From Bacteroidota bacterium (GTDB lineage Bacteria > Bacteroidota > Bacteroidia > Flavobacteriales > Flavobacteriaceae): a stretch of 64,000 nucleotides of DNA. The stretch covers positions 1-64,000 of the forward strand of contig JAIUNZ010000013.1 of the NCBI GenBank assembly GCA_020161455.1, written 5' to 3'. The stretch's first letter is position 1, and each line of letters begins with the position of its first letter. A model generated the notes under the pieces. The model was not told the origin of the DNA, did no database searches, and saw only the letters and a list, made by a program, of their open reading frames with translations. Below are positions 1 through 8,095 of this stretch, one piece after another. Position numbers and translations under genes: made by a program.

Positions 1-222
1 AATACAGAAAACTGTTTTTTCGTACAACTATTTTAGTATATTTGTTTACTGTGAAGAGAAAGTTTTTTCACAGTCTGACGTTGGCAGAAAATTTTGACCA
101 GCGTTCGGGCCAAAAGAAAACATTCAGAGAATTAAATACTGAAAAAAATTGATATTCAGTCGGAAAAACCGAAACAGCGACTAAAAGTAATCTGAAAGTA
201 GGTAAATTTAAAATTCACTTAA
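1..222. other. Leader region upstream of the RCC1-repeat gene, with a small hairpin
   Basis: No gene is visible here. A TATATTTG box at 37-44 matches the Bacteroidota -7 consensus, but the -33 position reads TTT rather than TTG, so this is a weak promoter call. If used, it would leave a leader of about 170 nt before the start codon at 223. A perfect 8-bp inverted repeat (ACTGTGAA 48-55, TTCACAGT 67-74) lies just after the box. GTACAAC at 22-28 is the same heptamer that opens the attC-like element at 3036. GTTGGCA at 80-86 could be the matching right end of a short, poorly balanced element. That reading is weak. Confidence 0.35.
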
Positions 223-1545
223 ATGAACAATTCTTTACTTTTATTTTTAACACTAATTTCAACTTTTGGATTTTCACAAACGAATTGTTGGAAAGAAGTT
301 AGCTCTCTGAAATCACATACTTTAGCAATAAAAACCGACGGAACTTTATGGGCTTGGGGAACTAATAGTTATGGTGAACTTGGAAACAATACAACAGTTA
401 GTAGTACTAATCCAATTCAAATTAGTTCCTTGACAAATTGGAAACAAGTTAGTGCTGGTGCGGAACAATCATTTGCTATAAAAACTGATGGGACATTATG
501 GGTTTGGGGAAGAAATAACGGTGATAGGCTTGGGGTATCAGCTTCTATCGATACAAAAATTCCAGTACAATTAGGAAGTTTAACTACATGGAAAAACGTA
601 TACGCAGGTACATATTATTGTCTTGCGACTAGAACTAATGATATTTTATGGGGTTGGGGTGAGAATAGTTTTGGACAATTAGGTTTAGGTACAAATACTG
701 CGGTAGTTACTTCACCAACACAAATTGGGACGTCAACTTGGAAGGATATTTCAGCGGGTTACTATATCACATTGGGAATTAAAACAAATGGTACTTTATG
801 GGGTTGGGGTTACAACGCAAATGGACAAATTGGAGATGGAACAGTAGTTGACAAAAATATTCCAATCCAAATAGGAACTGCAACAGATTGGAAACAAATG
901 GACACAGGTTATTATCATTCAATAGCATTAAAAAACAACGGTACTTTGTGGGCTTGGGGTTCTAATATTTCTGGACAGTTTGGTAATGGTTCAACCACTT
1001 CTTCTAATTCACCTATTCAAATTGGAAGTGCAACTGATTGGAAGATAGCGAGTTTAGGTGGTGAATATAGTGTAGCTACAAAAAACGATAACACAGTTTG
1101 GTCTTGGGGTAAAAACACTTTTGGTCAATTAGGTATTGGTAATACCACTAATTCATCAACACCTAATCAAATTGGAATTGCTACAAATTGGGATAAAATA
1201 TCCGCTAGTGCTTTAACCACCTATTCAATTAATTCAAATTTTGATTTATATTCTTGGGGACAAAATTACACTACTAGTCCTACTACTATAAGTTGTACGT
1301 CTTTAGGGATTTCTAACAACACCAAAGAGTTTGTCAAAATCTATCCAAATCCAATAAAAGAAATAATTTACATATCAAATTTTACAAATATTGAATATGA
1401 GATTTTTGATATTATTGGAAAATCAGTTTTAAAAGGAAAAACTAATGAAAATCAAATAAATGTAAATTCATTATTAAATGGTATTTATATCTTAAAACTT
1501 AAAAATGAAGGTGAAATATTTACTCAAAAATTTATAAAAGAATAA
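223..1545 (+). CDS. Exported RCC1-repeat protein with type IX sorting domain
   Basis: The 440-residue protein starts with a signal peptide of about 19 residues ending in FGFSQ. Residues about 22-360 hold six or seven repeats of roughly 50 residues, each carrying the pattern DGTLWAWGxNxxGQLG followed by a xTxWKxxxxG strand. That is the RCC1 seven-bladed propeller signature. The last 75 residues (YPNP near 370, then IYILKLKNEG) form a type A C-terminal sorting domain, so the protein is expected to cross the outer membrane by the type IX system and be released or anchored. The binding partner of the propeller cannot be told from sequence. The next gene starts 3 bp after the stop, so the two are probably cotranscribed. 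Confidence 0.85.
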   Translation: MNNSLLLFLTLISTFGFSQTNCWKEVSSLKSHTLAIKTDGTLWAWGTNSYGELGNNTTVSSTNPIQISSLTNWKQVSAGAEQSFAIKTDGTLWVWGRNNGDRLGVSASIDTKIPVQLGSLTTWKNVYAGTYYCLATRTNDILWGWGENSFGQLGLGTNTAVVTSPTQIGTSTWKDISAGYYITLGIKTNGTLWGWGYNANGQIGDGTVVDKNIPIQIGTATDWKQMDTGYYHSIALKNNGTLWAWGSNISGQFGNGSTTSSNSPIQIGSATDWKIASLGGEYSVATKNDNTVWSWGKNTFGQLGIGNTTNSSTPNQIGIATNWDKISASALTTYSINSNFDLYSWGQNYTTSPTTISCTSLGISNNTKEFVKIYPNPIKEIIYISNFTNIEYEIFDIIGKSVLKGKTNENQINVNSLLNGIYILKLKNEGEIFTQKFIKE

Positions 1546-1548
1546 AGT

Positions 1549-1956
1549 ATGAAAATTCCAACGCATCTAAAACATAAACCAATTATTGTAGTAAATGATT
1601 ATGAGCAAATTGATTCAATATATGCAAATCATTCCGATGTAAGAGCATTATCAATTGGAGAAGCTCAATATGACAACAAACAAATTTCTTTAAAAGTTTG
1701 GAGGCATACAGGAAAAAAATGGAGTCGACAAAATGAAGAAATTCCTATTCATAGAAATATAGATTTAACAATCTTACTGCTAGGCTCATTATTGACTGAT
1801 ATTTCTGCAAAATATCCAACAACAAGTTTAAGAGAAGAAATAATAAATGAAACTAAAGTTCTTGATATTCAAAATTATTATAAAAAAAATGAGAACTCTT
1901 TGAAACCGAGGTTAGAAGAACTGAAAAGTGTGCTCGACAAATTTTTATCTAAATAG
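1549..1956 (+). CDS. Small conserved protein of unknown function (possibly DUF6530)
   Basis: A soluble 135-residue protein with no signal peptide or membrane segment. The N-terminus reads MKIPTHLKHKPIIVVNDYEQID and is followed by SDVRALSIGEAQYD, a layout I associate with the DUF6530 family. That assignment is from memory and uncertain. The middle contains KVWRHTGKKWSRQNEEIPIHR, and the C-terminal third looks helical and charged. It sits 3 bp downstream of the RCC1-repeat gene on the same strand, so they probably share a transcript. Nothing visible connects their functions. An attC-like inverted repeat begins 10 bp after its stop. Confidence 0.65.
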   Translation: MKIPTHLKHKPIIVVNDYEQIDSIYANHSDVRALSIGEAQYDNKQISLKVWRHTGKKWSRQNEEIPIHRNIDLTILLLGSLLTDISAKYPTTSLREEIINETKVLDIQNYYKKNENSLKPRLEELKSVLDKFLSK

Positions 1957-1966
1957 TTAAATCTTC

Positions 1967-2099
1967 TGCCAACACGCGTTTGGCGCAATTGCGAATTTTG
2001 TGGTAAGTTCACGTTTATGTTTCGCAAGAATTTTTATCTTTAACGGAAAATAATCAGTTCCGAAGTTCGCAACTGACGCCAAGCGCGGGAACGTACAGC
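1967..2099 (+). repeat. attC-like long imperfect inverted repeat (element B)
   Basis: The arms at 1975-2000 and 2060-2087 pair over 26 positions with 22 Watson-Crick pairs, three T-G pairs, one A-C mismatch and a single-base bulge at A2076 on the right arm. They enclose a 59-nt loop. The outer ends read TGCCAAC (1967-1973) and GTACAGC (2093-2099), each 5 of 7 to the integron core motifs RYYYAAC and GTTRRRY. The length (133 bp) and loop size nearly equal those of the element at 3036-3166. The AraC-type gene starts 9 bp after the right end. An alternative reading is a structured RNA or terminator, although no T-tract follows the stem. Confidence 0.5.
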
Positions 2100-2108
2100 A
2101 TTTAACAA

Positions 2109-3026
2109 ATGAAGATAACAGAACAAGAAATACAAGCAGATTACAAAAATCGAATTAACCGAGTTTTTGAATTTATTGACGAAAACTTGGACTCTGACTT
2201 GTCTCTAAACAGTGTTTCAGAAATTGCTTTTTTCTCACCATTTCACTTCCATCGAGTTTTCAAGTTTATTACAGGAGAAACATTGAATGAATATGTAACA
2301 AGAAGTAGAATTGAAAAATCAGCCTTGGATTTGTTGCATAAAAATATCACGACAACAGAAATCGCTCATAAATATGGATTTAGCGATAATTCTTCGTTTT
2401 CCAGAGCATTTAAAAAATATTATAGAATAAGTCCGACCGGTTTTAGAAAACAAAATCCAAATCGACATAGCAAGATTAGTCAACTTCAAAGCAAGAACGG
2501 ACAAGACTATCCAGACTATGGCAAATACATTTGCATCATTGATAACCTTAAAAATTGGATAAAAATGAATGCAAAAATTGAGATTAAAGAAATGCCAAAA
2601 ATGGATTTGGCTTATGTTTCAAGTATCGGACCGCAAAACCTTGAAAACGCTTATGGAAAACTAATTCAATGGGCAACACCTCAAGGTTTGATGAACGACC
2701 AAACAAAAATGGTAACGATATATCACGACAGTTTTAAAGTGACAGAAGCCAACAAAGTTAGAATGAGTGCTTCAATTTTGTTAAACAAACCTGTAGAAAC
2801 AGATGGCGAAATTGGACTGACTTCAATCGAAGCAGGAAAATTTATAGTTGGTAACTTCGAGATAGGAATGAACGAATTTGAAAAATCGTGGACAGGACTA
2901 TTTTTATGGATGAACAAAAACGGATATAAAAAAAAAGACAGAAACCCTTTTGAGATTTACCATAATAATTTTAAAGAACACCCTGAAAAGAAAGCAATAG
3001 TTGACTTTTATATACCAATCGAATAA
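2109..3026 (+). CDS. AraC-family regulator with GyrI-like effector domain
   Basis: A 305-residue protein. Residues about 10-115 carry two AraC helix-turn-helix motifs: SLNSVSEIAFFSPFHFHRVFK in the first, then TEIAHKYGFSDNSSFSRAFKKY and the usual SPTGFRK ending. Residues about 150-305 (IEIKEMPKMDLAYVSSIG onward) form a GyrI-like small-molecule-binding domain, the arrangement seen in Rob- and BmrR-like regulators that sense drugs or other small hydrophobic ligands. The gene stands alone between two attC-like elements (ends at 2099 and 3036) with no partner gene. It therefore looks like a single-gene accessory unit. Its targets are not evident. Confidence 0.9.
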   Translation: MKITEQEIQADYKNRINRVFEFIDENLDSDLSLNSVSEIAFFSPFHFHRVFKFITGETLNEYVTRSRIEKSALDLLHKNITTTEIAHKYGFSDNSSFSRAFKKYYRISPTGFRKQNPNRHSKISQLQSKNGQDYPDYGKYICIIDNLKNWIKMNAKIEIKEMPKMDLAYVSSIGPQNLENAYGKLIQWATPQGLMNDQTKMVTIYHDSFKVTEANKVRMSASILLNKPVETDGEIGLTSIEAGKFIVGNFEIGMNEFEKSWTGLFLWMNKNGYKKKDRNPFEIYHNNFKEHPEKKAIVDFYIPIE

Positions 3027-3035
3027 AAAAACGCT

Positions 3036-3166
3036 GTACAACAATGTATATAAAAAATAGGCGATTTTGTAATAAAATCAATGCTTTTAGCTCGTATTAA
3101 ACTTGGTGCTTAACCGAAAGTTTTGTGCTTCGAAATCGCCTACTTTTCATATACTAACCGTTAAAA
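3036..3166 (+). repeat. attC-like long imperfect inverted repeat (element C)
   Basis: The arms at 3046-3069 and 3131-3154 pair without gaps at 21 of 24 positions, including a perfect 10-bp core (TAGGCGATTT with AAATCGCCTA). They are separated by 61 nt. The outer ends read GTACAAC (3036-3042) and GTTAAAA (3160-3166), each 6 of 7 to integron core motifs RYYYAAC and GTTRRRY. Total length is 131 bp, inside the range known for attC sites and nearly the same as element B. The left end lies 9 bp after the AraC-type stop codon. The loop contains TTAACCGAAA, and element B's loop contains the similar TTAACGGAAA. Confidence 0.55.
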
Positions 3167-3221
3167 AAACCAACCTTTAAAAGAAATCTTAACGCCATTT
3201 AATAAAACTTTTAGTTTTTTA

Positions 3222-3434
3222 ATGAGTTGGTTATTCACTTTACTTATCATTTTTCAAATTGGGCTTGGCTATTACAATGCGTTTAGAGCCAATTATTCCA
3301 AACTAGGAATTGCCTACAGGGTAGTTTTGTTTTATGGATTACTATTTCTAGAAATATTGATACTGCTTTTTATTGCAATAGGCTATGTAACCCATTGGAA
3401 ATATGGTGAAATATCGCTAACGCCTTTTGGTTAA
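3222..3434 (+). CDS. Small membrane protein of unknown function
   Basis: A 70-residue protein with two predicted membrane spans, at about residues 3-20 (LFTLLIIFQIGLGYY) and 32-56 (VVLFYGLLFLEILILLFIAIG). The short loop between them has several polar and basic residues. No family is recognised. The start codon lies 55 bp beyond the right end of the attC-like element, and the stop is 47 bp from the convergent pafA stop. It could belong to the accessory segment or to the chromosomal backbone. Length and composition look like a real small membrane protein, but coding status rests on ORF shape only. Confidence 0.5.
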   Translation: MSWLFTLLIIFQIGLGYYNAFRANYSKLGIAYRVVLFYGLLFLEILILLFIAIGYVTHWKYGEISLTPFG

Positions 3435-3481
3435 TTCTTCAAAATAAAAAAATCTTTTAGCAAACCTGTCAGGCTTAAGTT

Positions 3482-5095
3482 TTACTCCAACACTTCGAGT
3501 AAGACATCGCTTTCGGTACCGTTTGGAAAAGTGATTTGCAGTTTCTGCGCCAATGTTGGTGCTATTTGTGTGATTACTTTTTTGGCATGGGTTTCGCCGT
3601 GTTTTATTTTCCAACCAAAGAATATGAGCGGCACATGGGTGTCATAGGAATAAGTAGAGCCGTGCGTTGTTCCTGTTTTCCCATATTCGATAATACCGGG
3701 CTTAAACTGAAAAACTAAATCGCCGTTTTGGGTAACATCATAACCTTTGGCAATACAATTTAAATAATAGTCGCTTCTGGGATTGTTAAGAATTTCTTCT
3801 TCGGTAAATACACGTTTTATTTGAGGTTGTGTCATCAAAAAATTAGCAACTATTTTTTTTATGTTAGAAAGTTCAAGGTTTTTAGATTTAATTTTTTCTT
3901 TATCAAAATAAACATTAGAACTAGAATAATTAAGAATCAAATCTTCACCAAAGGTGTCAACAGAAAACTTTTTAAGCAGTGTTCTAATAGTGCTAAATTC
4001 TACATTAGTAACATCATATTTTTGATCTTTTAAAAACTGGGCATTTTCTGCCCCAGCATGATCGGCTGTTAAAAAGACTAAATAATTTCCTTTTCCTACT
4101 GTTTTGTCGAGATGGTTTAAAAAATCAGCAATGGTCAAATCTAATCTTAAATAAGTGTCTTGCAACTCTATAGAACGAGGACCGATGATGTGTCCTATAT
4201 AATCTGTTGCCGAAAAACTTACGGTTAAAAAATCTGTATAATCATCCTTACCCAGTTGTTCTTTATCTATAGCTTCTTTAGCAAATTCGTTTAATAAATC
4301 GTTACCAAAAGGAGTTACACGCATTACAGCGGCGTCATTTTTTTCATAAATAGCTTTTAGGTCGTATGGAAAAACAGGTTTTGGTGCGTTATAAATAGTT
4401 CCTTCATAAGGATTATCGTCTGTTAAACTTTCGTCATATGTAGCTATTGGTTTTAGCATATCCCATCCTTTGTTGATGTATTTCATGTAGTTTTTCTGAG
4501 CATTAAAATCTTGAACCCATGTTGGTAGTTTTTCGCCATAAAAAGTACTTGAAATAAAGTCGCCCGATTTACTGTACCAAAATGCCCAATTGGCAAAATG
4601 ACCTGCAGGAAGAATGGCGCCTCTATCTTTCATGCTAATACCAATTACTTTTCCTCTAAAATTGGTTGACAATCGAAGCTCGTCTGTGATGGTAGTAGCA
4701 AGCAAGTTTTTCGGCGACATGGCTCCTTCTTCAACCGAACCGTTTCCTATAGTTTGCACAGATGAATCATCAGTACAATACCGTTGTTTTCCTAAATCTC
4801 TACTAAACCATTCGTTGCTAACAATTCCGTGTACCGATGGTGTTGTTCCTGTATATATAGAAGCATGGCCTGGTGCTGTATAGGTTGGAAAATAGTTGTA
4901 GTGTGTGTTATGAAAGGTATAACCTTCGTTCATCAATCGTTTAAAACCATTATCTGAGAAATCATTTTGAAAACGGTATAAATAATCCATCTTCATTTGG
5001 TCAACGACAATACCAACCACCAGTTTAGGTCGTTGGTTTTGTGCCACAAAACTAAAGGAAACGAAGAACAATAAACTAACGAGTGTACTTTTCAT
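3482..5095 (-). CDS. pafA: PafA-type alkaline phosphatase
   Basis: A 537-residue exported enzyme with a signal peptide of about 18 residues (cleavage near FVAQ). It belongs to the alkaline phosphatase superfamily of monoesterases typified by PafA of Elizabethkingia, which releases phosphate from phosphomonoesters in the periplasm. Visible active-site features are the first metal-binding Asp in VVDQM (near 32), the nucleophile Thr in PTYTAPGHAS (near 73), the Lys and Arg of GISMKDRGA, and metal ligands in FSATDYIGH, LTADHAGA and THGSTYSYDTHVPL. PafA enzymes are known to be made regardless of phosphate supply, unlike PhoA. A TATTTTTG box lies 18 bp upstream. Confidence 0.9.
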   Translation of the reverse strand: MKSTLVSLLFFVSFSFVAQNQRPKLVVGIVVDQMKMDYLYRFQNDFSDNGFKRLMNEGYTFHNTHYNYFPTYTAPGHASIYTGTTPSVHGIVSNEWFSRDLGKQRYCTDDSSVQTIGNGSVEEGAMSPKNLLATTITDELRLSTNFRGKVIGISMKDRGAILPAGHFANWAFWYSKSGDFISSTFYGEKLPTWVQDFNAQKNYMKYINKGWDMLKPIATYDESLTDDNPYEGTIYNAPKPVFPYDLKAIYEKNDAAVMRVTPFGNDLLNEFAKEAIDKEQLGKDDYTDFLTVSFSATDYIGHIIGPRSIELQDTYLRLDLTIADFLNHLDKTVGKGNYLVFLTADHAGAENAQFLKDQKYDVTNVEFSTIRTLLKKFSVDTFGEDLILNYSSSNVYFDKEKIKSKNLELSNIKKIVANFLMTQPQIKRVFTEEEILNNPRSDYYLNCIAKGYDVTQNGDLVFQFKPGIIEYGKTGTTHGSTYSYDTHVPLIFFGWKIKHGETHAKKVITQIAPTLAQKLQITFPNGTESDVLLEVLE

Positions 5096-5112
5096 ATCAA
5101 TATTTAAAACGA

Positions 5113-5120
5113 CAAAAATA
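5113..5120 (-). promoter_or_regulatory. Probable -7 box of pafA
   Basis: Reads TATTTTTG on the minus strand, a full match to the TAnnTTTG consensus, 18 bp upstream of the pafA start. No TTG is found at the expected -33 distance. Confidence 0.4.
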
Positions 5121-5160
5121 ACACTTTGATTGGTAAGATTTTTAAAAGTTGAATTAACAT

Positions 5161-5201
5161 ACGATTAAAAACACAAATGCATACTTAAAAGTATGCATTT
5201 G
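5161..5201 (-). terminator. Terminator of the adhesin-porP-ompA operon
   Basis: A perfect 13-bp inverted repeat with a 2-nt centre (5174-5201; arm CAAATGCATACTT), followed on the minus strand by TGTTTTTAA. It lies 36 bp after the OmpA-family stop and before pafA. It is close to a full palindrome, so a protein-binding role is also possible. Confidence 0.65.
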
Positions 5202-5237
5202 AACCCAATAATAAAAAAACAATTAATTATATGTAAA

Positions 5238-7115
5238 CTATTTTAAAATTCTAAATGTACATCTACGATTGATGGCATGTTCTTTTTCTGTACAATCGTT
5301 TTTTGGACAGATGATTAAAGGCTTGGTTTCGCCATAACCAATAGAACGCAGACGCTTTCTATCAATTCCTTTTTCAACTAAATATTCTAATGCCGATGCA
5401 GCACGACGGTTTGATAGTCTTAAGTTGTATAAATTAGAAGCTCTGGCATCGGTGTGTGCTCCAATTTCAATTTCCATGTAAGGATATTTTTTAAGTAATG
5501 CGATTAATCCATCCAAAACTTGTGCGGCTTGTGGTTTAATATTCGATTTGTCTAAGTCGAAATAAATGTTTTCCAACTCAATGAATAATGAGCCTTCTAA
5601 ATCTTTCTTGATGTTCTTTTCTACATCGGAATACGACTCGATTTTCATTTCTAAATTTATATATACTTTTCCTTTTACACTGGTATCAAATGATGCTTCG
5701 GCAGGAATATAAAAATCTCGAAATGCCATGACTTTATATTTCTTATTTGGTTCGGTGTTGAAAGTAAAGTCACCATCTTTTCCAACAATAACTTCTTCTA
5801 GCAATTCGCCTGCTTCGTTATAAAGTTTCACCGTTGTTCCTGGCAATAACTGCAATGAATTTTTATCTCGAACAACACCTTCAACAGCAAACAACAGTTT
5901 ATTTTCTTCAAGAGCAACAGTATATAGATTATCATCGCCCGTTCTGTTGGAAGAAAAATAGCCTTTGCCCGTTTTGTAGTCTAGTATCAAATTGAAATCA
6001 TCCATGCCACTATTGATGGTTTCTCCTAAGTTTTGAGGTTTATCAAAATCAATATCGTTTAGCTTAATAGCCATAAATATGTCTAAATTCCCGTTGCCTT
6101 GATGACCATCGGAAGCAAAGTATAACGAACCATCATCGGCTATAAATGGGAATTGTTCTCTATGAATGGTATTTATCGTTTCGCCTAGATTTCGAGGTTG
6201 ACTGTAGGTTCCGTCTTCGTTTATATCCACCACAAAAATATCAAAAGAACCTATTGTTCCTTTCATATCGCTGGCAAAATACAATTGTTTTCCATCTTTA
6301 GACAAAGCAGGATGTTCCACTGAATATTCATCGCTTGAAAAAGGCAGCATCGTAACATTGGTCCATTTTCCATCAACAAATTCGGCTTTATAGAGTTTTA
6401 CGGTTGCAATGCGTTCATTTCCTATTTGCACTCTTTCACCTGTTCTGCTGAAGTACATAGTTTTCAAATCTTCGGTAAACACAGCATTACTTTCGTGTTT
6501 TTTAGAATTGATTTCTTCAGGAAAAGGCTCAACGTTTGTTAGTTGACCTTCGTTATTAACCGTTGCAGAAAACAAATCTAAAAAAGGTCGGTCGTTCCAG
6601 CCATATTCACCTCCATCAGCATTTCGAAGCGATGCAAACACCACTTTATCACCATAGAAAGAAATTCCAAAGTCGCCATTGGTTTTATTTTTAGACATCA
6701 TTACCAGCTTGTAGGTAAATGCACTATTTCTAGTAATGTTCTTCATGAATTTAGGTGTGTTTTGTTCAAAACCTAAATACTCACTCATAATAGCATCGCC
6801 TTTGTTATAATCGTCAATTCCTTTGAGGGCATTGGCATAGCGGAAAAAGGTTTCTTTATCCAAACTATCTTTATACGAAAAGAATAATTGTCCATAAGCA
6901 CGAACGGCATTGGTCATTTGGAAATTGTTGTAATAACTATCACCCAATTTTTGTAAAATGTCTTTCGTAGGTTTCAATTGCTCATAAATCTCAGCAGCTT
7001 TTACATATTCCTTTTTTTCATAGAATTTATTTCCTTGTTTAAGCGTCGCTTTCTTTTGACCAAAAACGGAAGTTAAACAACCCAAAATAAATAGTATGTA
7101 AAATAATTTTTTCAT
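5238..7115 (-). CDS. OmpA-family protein with PD40 propeller, type IX-associated
   Basis: A 625-residue exported protein with a signal peptide ending near CLTSVFGQ. Residues about 22-110 look like TPR helices (YVKAAEIYEQL). About 140-400 hold PD40/WD40-like propeller blades (LYFASDMKG, YFASDGHQGNGNLDIFMA, YFSSNRTGDDNLY). About 410-490 form a carboxypeptidase-regulatory-like beta domain. About 510-625 is an OmpA peptidoglycan-binding domain (IYFDLDKSNIKP, GAHTDARAS, NRRAASALEYL). The layout matches PorE-like proteins that tie type IX components to the cell wall. It is the last gene of the adhesin operon, 9 bp after porP, and probably supports secretion or display of the giant adhesin. Confidence 0.85.
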   Translation of the reverse strand: MKKLFYILFILGCLTSVFGQKKATLKQGNKFYEKKEYVKAAEIYEQLKPTKDILQKLGDSYYNNFQMTNAVRAYGQLFFSYKDSLDKETFFRYANALKGIDDYNKGDAIMSEYLGFEQNTPKFMKNITRNSAFTYKLVMMSKNKTNGDFGISFYGDKVVFASLRNADGGEYGWNDRPFLDLFSATVNNEGQLTNVEPFPEEINSKKHESNAVFTEDLKTMYFSRTGERVQIGNERIATVKLYKAEFVDGKWTNVTMLPFSSDEYSVEHPALSKDGKQLYFASDMKGTIGSFDIFVVDINEDGTYSQPRNLGETINTIHREQFPFIADDGSLYFASDGHQGNGNLDIFMAIKLNDIDFDKPQNLGETINSGMDDFNLILDYKTGKGYFSSNRTGDDNLYTVALEENKLLFAVEGVVRDKNSLQLLPGTTVKLYNEAGELLEEVIVGKDGDFTFNTEPNKKYKVMAFRDFYIPAEASFDTSVKGKVYINLEMKIESYSDVEKNIKKDLEGSLFIELENIYFDLDKSNIKPQAAQVLDGLIALLKKYPYMEIEIGAHTDARASNLYNLRLSNRRAASALEYLVEKGIDRKRLRSIGYGETKPLIICPKNDCTEKEHAINRRCTFRILK

Positions 7116-7124
7116 ATATAATTA

Positions 7125-8090
7125 TTAAAAGAATCGAGGTGATTTGTCATAACCTTTATTCGATAATTTTGCAAAATCTAAATCAAACAATAAAAACACT
7201 TCATGCGAACCCGAATTGAAATTTCTTAAATTGGTTAAGGTATAATCATAAGAATATCCTATTCTCAAAGTTGGTGTTATGTAAAAACTTGCTAATCCAG
7301 AAACAGAATCACCATTTCGATATGCGGCACCTAACTCAAATTTATTATTGATTAATACGTTCGTTGTAATGTCTAAAGAAAGTGGCGCACCCGAAACTGC
7401 TCTGGCCATGAAAGCAGGTTTTAATTTGAAATTATCATTTCCATTAAAGGTGAATACATATCCACCTGTTAAAAAATAGTGCATCTGCTCAACTCCTGTG
7501 GTTGTAATTCCATCTGTTCTTTCAAGATGTTTTGTCATCAACAAATTGGGAACTGATACTCCTGCATAATAATTTTTGCCAAACAAATACATTCCAGCAC
7601 CAATATTTGGGAACACTTTGCTAATGTTATTTTGAAATGTTGGATCTGGCAATGGGTCGGAATAGACAAAACCATTAAAGTTTGTATCAAAAAATGTTGC
7701 TCCGGCTTTGGCACCAAAAGATAATCTCATTTCTTCGGAAAGCGGTAAAACATAAGCAAAATCGACATATACATTGTTTTCATTAACAACATCTCCAATT
7801 TTATCATTAACTACTGAGATACCCAATTCTACTCTTTTGGAAATTGGTTTGTGTGCAAAAAATGTTGCTGAAGTTGGTGCTCCTTTTACCCCAACCCATT
7901 GCGAACGGTACAAACCTCCGATATTTAAAACATCTGCGTTTTCTGTTGCATAAGCAGGGTTTATTACACTCATATTGTACATATAATGTGTAAACATTGG
8001 GTCTTGTTGTGCGCTTGATTTCATTGAAAAAAGCACCACTATCAGCACAAGGAGATATTTAAAAAATCTATGTTTCATGTGTGTACTCAT
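7125..8090 (-). CDS. PorP/SprF family type IX membrane protein
   Basis: A 321-residue outer membrane protein with a signal peptide ending near KSSAQQ. The start of the mature part, DPMFTHYMYNMSVINPAYA, is the family hallmark. The rest alternates amphipathic beta strands typical of a barrel (LELGAAYRNGDS, LRIGYSYDYTL), and the protein ends in an aromatic residue pair. SprF is known to be needed for secretion of the adhesin SprB, and PorP/SprF paralogs usually sit directly beside the large adhesin they serve. Here it is 5 bp after the adhesin stop and 9 bp before the OmpA-type gene. An in-frame ATG at 8078 (MKHRFFKYLL) is an equally good start. Confidence 0.92.
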   Translation of the reverse strand: MSTHMKHRFFKYLLVLIVVLFSMKSSAQQDPMFTHYMYNMSVINPAYATENADVLNIGGLYRSQWVGVKGAPTSATFFAHKPISKRVELGISVVNDKIGDVVNENNVYVDFAYVLPLSEEMRLSFGAKAGATFFDTNFNGFVYSDPLPDPTFQNNISKVFPNIGAGMYLFGKNYYAGVSVPNLLMTKHLERTDGITTTGVEQMHYFLTGGYVFTFNGNDNFKLKPAFMARAVSGAPLSLDITTNVLINNKFELGAAYRNGDSVSGLASFYITPTLRIGYSYDYTLTNLRNFNSGSHEVFLLFDLDFAKLSNKGYDKSPRFF

Positions 8091-8095
8091 TTCAA

